From Paracoccaceae bacterium (lineage in GTDB: Bacteria; Pseudomonadota; Alphaproteobacteria; Rhodobacterales; Rhodobacteraceae), in assembly GCA_006844665.1 (NCBI GenBank), contig SPJP01000019.1:1-35735 (forward strand): 35,735 nucleotides of DNA, written 5' to 3'. This document shows positions 33,143-35,735 of this stretch, piece by piece. Every line of letters begins with the position of its first letter. The first letter of the stretch is position 1. The translations under genes were made by a program, and so were the position numbers. The notes beneath the pieces were generated by a model. It did no database searches and was not told the origin of the DNA. It was given only the letters and a program-made list of their open reading frames with translations.

Positions 33143-33646
33143 TCAGGCCCGTTTTGGGTCTGTCACCTCTTCATATGGGTCCGGCAGACCCATTCTGTCC
33201 AGTATCTGCCGTTCAAAATTTTCCATTTGTTCGGCATCTGCCCCGTGAATGTGGTCATAACCCAACAGATGCAAGATTCCGTGACACAAAAGATGGGTTA
33301 AATGGGTTTCTAATTCCTTACCCTGGTCCGCGGCTTCGCGGGCGCAGGTTTCGAAGGCCATGGCGATATCGCCCAGCTCTTCGTCCTCGGGGGGATGAAC
33401 GGGGCCGCCGGGGGTATCGGCGCCCCGTTCCTCGCTGGGCCAGCTCAGCACATTAGTGGCCGATGGCTTATCCCGAAAATCGCCGTTTAGCTCGGCGATG
33501 CGTGCATCGTTACAGGCCAGCAGGGCGATTTCATACACGCCCGGGTCATGACCCATATGGCGCAAGGTGACGTCGGCGACCCGTACCGCAAGGGCCGTCA
33601 TCGCGGGTTGATCCCACAAATCGCTTTCGAAAATCACGTCAATCAT
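33143..33646 (-). CDS. ybeY: rRNA maturation RNase YbeY
   Basis: Single-strand-specific endoribonuclease for 16S rRNA processing and ribosome quality control (167 aa). Zinc site His122, His126, His132 in HGILHLLGYDHIH, and the conserved SATNVLSWPSE near residues 62-72. The ATG at 33646 overlaps the kinase stop by 8 bases (ATGATTGA); a TTG two codons upstream is in frame. A GGAAC lies about 7 bases upstream. Followed by corC after 52 bases. Confidence 0.96.
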   Translation of the reverse strand: MIDVIFESDLWDQPAMTALAVRVADVTLRHMGHDPGVYEIALLACNDARIAELNGDFRDKPSATNVLSWPSEERGADTPGGPVHPPEDEELGDIAMAFETCAREAADQGKELETHLTHLLCHGILHLLGYDHIHGADAEQMENFERQILDRMGLPDPYEEVTDPKRA

Positions 33647-34685
33647 AGTCAAAGTTCCAAATGTCCGGCGTCAGCCCGTGGTCCTCGATAAACGCCAGTA
33701 GGCGAGTCAGATCCGTCTTGCGCCACGCCCTTTTGTGGTCCGAGCGGTTGTCCAGCTCTGTTGTGGCCACCACGGTTACGAAAATCTTGCTTAAGACCGA
33801 GCGGAGGTAGTCCTGCCAGCACACCCGGTAACTATAGCCCGTTACCCCATGGGCCAATAGCGCGTCATGGTACAAGGCCACCCATGTGGCCTCGTTGTCG
33901 CGGCGGCGCTGGGCCGGCACAGAGGAGATCAGGAAATAGGCCACATCCCAGATCCCACGACCTTTGCCCATCATCTGCCAATCCAGCAAGATCGCCTGGC
34001 CATCTGGGTCAAACAGGATGTTGTCCAGCTGCGGGTCGCGGTGCAACACAGTTAGGGGACCGCGTTCCTGCATATGGTCGTAGATGTGGTCCAGGTTCAG
34101 GGCAGCGTGATCGGCAAGGGCAACAAAGCTGTCCGGTAGGGTGATATCGGGCAGCAATTCAGCCAAGGCGCTTGGGTATCGCGCCCAAGGGTCTGCCAGC
34201 GAAAATTCCGACAAGATCCCAGCGCCGCTTAGACCGGACAAAGCTGGGGCGTTCCACCAGGCGGCGTGGATGCGGGCAAAGGTGCGCAGCACGGCTTCCA
34301 CATCGGTGCTGCCTGCGCCCTCAATAAAGGGCACGGCGCGGGCGTGGGCCATATCTTGCAACAAAACAATGCTGGTGCCGGTGGCGGGATCGCTGGCGGC
34401 ATAGGCGCAGTTGGGCACCGGCAGGCCGTCTGACAAGCTGTTGTAAAATGTCACTTCCCGGGCGTTAGATTTCGCGAACTGTGCCCGCAGCACGGGGTCC
34501 AGCGGTGACAGCTTGGCCACCAGATTGTCCCAGCCCGTCATGGTCAGCCGGTACAGCGCGCCCCCGGTGAAGCCCTCATCCTCGCCAATCCGGGTCACGG
34601 CCACATCTGTGACGGGCGCACCCAACACCAAGCTTAACCATTCGGCGGTCAGCCCGGATGGGTGCGTAGGAATCGAAATCTGCAT
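33639..34685 (-). CDS. Aminoglycoside phosphotransferase-fold kinase (unassigned)
   Basis: APH/ecdysteroid kinase-like phosphotransferase (348 aa). Brenner loop VLHRDPQLDNILF supplies the catalytic Asp and Asn, and LLDWQMMGKGRGIWDVAYFL the metal-binding Asp. The N-lobe TGGALYRLTM-type loop near residue 35 and VLLQDM are also typical. Such family members phosphorylate small molecules such as choline, fructosamine or homoserine. Antibiotic resistance is not implied. The ATG at 34685 (MQISIPTHPSGL) has AAGG 5 bases upstream and lies 7 bases beyond the phoH stop. It is an insertion between phoH and ybeY, which are normally adjacent. Confidence 0.85.
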   Translation of the reverse strand: MQISIPTHPSGLTAEWLSLVLGAPVTDVAVTRIGEDEGFTGGALYRLTMTGWDNLVAKLSPLDPVLRAQFAKSNAREVTFYNSLSDGLPVPNCAYAASDPATGTSIVLLQDMAHARAVPFIEGAGSTDVEAVLRTFARIHAAWWNAPALSGLSGAGILSEFSLADPWARYPSALAELLPDITLPDSFVALADHAALNLDHIYDHMQERGPLTVLHRDPQLDNILFDPDGQAILLDWQMMGKGRGIWDVAYFLISSVPAQRRRDNEATWVALYHDALLAHGVTGYSYRVCWQDYLRSVLSKIFVTVVATTELDNRSDHKRAWRKTDLTRLLAFIEDHGLTPDIWNFDYD

Positions 34686-34692
34686 CTGTGCC

Positions 34693-35735
34693 TTAGCCAG
34701 TGCGCGGTGCTGCGTTGGTCGGACGCCCCGGCATGCTGGCCGCTTCTGAAACCTCATACGCCTCGATGATCCGGGCGACCAGCGGATGGCGCACAACGTC
34801 TTTCGAGGTGAAATAGGTAAAGCTGACGCCCTGCACGCCTTTCAGGATCTCCTCGGCATCCCGCAGGCCAGAGGTCACGCCGCGCGGCAGATCCACCTGA
34901 GTTCTGTCGCCGGTCACCACCATCCGGGACCCTTGCCCCAGCCGGGTCAGGAACATCTTCATCTGCATCGTGGTGGCGTTTTGGGCTTCGTCCAGAACCA
35001 CAAAGGCGTTGCTAAGGGTCCGGCCCCGCATAAAGGCCAATGGCGCGATTTCGATCCGGTTTTCTTCCATCAGCTTGGCCACTTGCTTGCCAGGCAGGAA
35101 ATCGTTCAGCGCATCATACAGCGGCCGCATATAGGGATCCATCTTGTCCTTTTCGGTGCCGGGCAAAAAGCCCAACCGCTCGCCGGCCTCGACAGCCGGA
35201 CGGGACAGGATGATCTTGTCGACATGGCCTTGCAGGAACATCGTCACGCCCACAGCAACCGCCAGATAGGTCTTACCCGTACCAGCAGGGCCAATGCCAA
35301 AGGCCAGCTCGTTGCTGAACAGACCTTTCACATAGGCTTTTTGGGTTTCTGTCCGAGGCTCGACCGTTTTCTTACGGGTCTTGATTTCGACCTGACCGCC
35401 CTTGAACATCTCCAACTGGTCGCCATCACGAATGCCGGTGCCTTTTTCCGCGCCGTCCAATCGTATTAATCCATCAATATCGCCATGCTCAATCGGCTTG
35501 CCCATTTCAGCCCGCTGGAACAGGGCGTGCAGTACTGATTCCGTTTTGGTCTGATCGTCGTCTTCGCCATAAACAGCCAGAACATTGCCCCGGCGCATAA
35601 TCTGCACGGACAACTGATGTTCGATCTGCGCAAGGTTTCGGTCGAATTCACCGCATAAATCAATAAGAAAGCGGTTCAGGTTCGGGGTGTCAGCGAATGT
35701 CACAATCCGCTCTTGGGGGCGGGTGGCGTTGTTTG
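34693..35735 (-). CDS. phoH: PhoH-like ATPase (5' end outside the window)
   Basis: P-loop NTPase of the PhoH/YbeZ family, predicted RNA-linked ATPase often working with YbeY. Walker A GIGPAGTGKTYLA near the middle, Walker B VVLDEAQNAT, and a late SRMVVTGDRTQVDLP. The frame remains open to the window edge: in-frame residues upstream of the GTG at 35703 read PQERI, and typical members have some 15-40 extra N-terminal residues, so the real start is probably outside. A KH-like N-terminal segment (VQIMRRGNVLAVYGEDD) is present. First gene of the minus-strand run to lnt. Confidence 0.95.
   Translation of the reverse strand, partial: NNATRPQERIVTFADTPNLNRFLIDLCGEFDRNLAQIEHQLSVQIMRRGNVLAVYGEDDDQTKTESVLHALFQRAEMGKPIEHGDIDGLIRLDGAEKGTGIRDGDQLEMFKGGQVEIKTRKKTVEPRTETQKAYVKGLFSNELAFGIGPAGTGKTYLAVAVGVTMFLQGHVDKIILSRPAVEAGERLGFLPGTEKDKMDPYMRPLYDALNDFLPGKQVAKLMEENRIEIAPLAFMRGRTLSNAFVVLDEAQNATTMQMKMFLTRLGQGSRMVVTGDRTQVDLPRGVTSGLRDAEEILKGVQGVSFTYFTSKDVVRHPLVARIIEAYEVSEAASMPGRPTNAAPRTG

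Noticed and set aside
33639-34685. Aminoglycoside resistance
   Set aside because: The APH fold covers many metabolic kinases, and its location within a housekeeping operon argues against resistance.
1-35735. Mobile elements, CRISPR arrays, tRNA or rRNA genes
   Set aside because: No terminal inverted repeats with transposase, spaced repeats, cloverleaf patterns or rRNA segments were found by eye; a tRNAscan or Rfam run would be decisive.

Overview
The window looks like chromosomal DNA of a Rhodobacterales (Roseobacter-type) alphaproteobacterium. The pointers are the GC-rich protein-coding style, an Irr-type Fur regulator beside fabA/fabB, a DUF1523-like protein, the phoH-ybeY-corC-lnt-metK order, and a metK leader that matches the SAM/SAH riboswitch, a class known mainly from Rhodobacterales. 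I see no rRNA, tRNA, CRISPR array, phage or IS element. No gene-free stretch exceeds about 150 bases.

Layout. (1) 1-3973, minus strand: a peptide-type ABC importer (binding protein, DppB-type permease, start of a DppC-type permease) behind an M20 ArgE/DapE-type deacylase. (2) 4095-10786, plus strand: seven closely linked and largely uncharacterised genes around an AAA+ ATPase. They comprise a coiled-coil protein, a 65-residue membrane protein, an unknown soluble protein, the ATPase, another unknown soluble protein, an 89-residue membrane protein and a DUF1523-like membrane protein. This is the best candidate for an undescribed system. (3) 10783-15276, minus: deoC, a two-domain aldehyde dehydrogenase, and two tandem secreted JAB/DUF4329-like paralogues, the first overlapping the dehydrogenase stop. 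(4) 15394-20707, minus: a small unknown protein, an enolase-superfamily dehydratase-like protein with a substituted metal ligand, a zinc alcohol dehydrogenase, an M20 amidohydrolase and a Tet-type MFS exporter. (5) 20821-25239, minus: five abutting or overlapping genes (HAD dehalogenase, alpha/beta hydrolase, threonine dehydratase-like, endonuclease/exonuclease/phosphatase, PcaD-like lactonase).

(6) 25298-28533: fabA-fabB-fabI on the minus strand with a strong terminator, divergent from irr on the plus strand. The shared intergenic region holds two candidate promoters, a perfect 6+6 palindrome in the fabA promoter and an ICE-like site over the irr -35 box. (7) 28573-29244: an exopolysaccharide-type sugar transferase. 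(8) 29305-35735, minus: phoH (5' end outside the window), an aminoglycoside-phosphotransferase-fold kinase, ybeY, corC, lnt, then metK behind its own candidate promoter and SAM/SAH riboswitch, ending in a 14-bp hairpin.

How the parts work together. The fab genes form the unsaturated fatty acid branch plus enoyl reduction, next to an iron/haem-responsive regulator. deoC and the aldehyde dehydrogenase form a deoxyribose-5-phosphate to acetate route. The phoH-ybeY-corC-lnt block is the conserved ribosome-maturation and envelope cluster. Starts were moved downstream from the longest frame wherever a Shine-Dalgarno match, overlap geometry or family N-terminus supported it.
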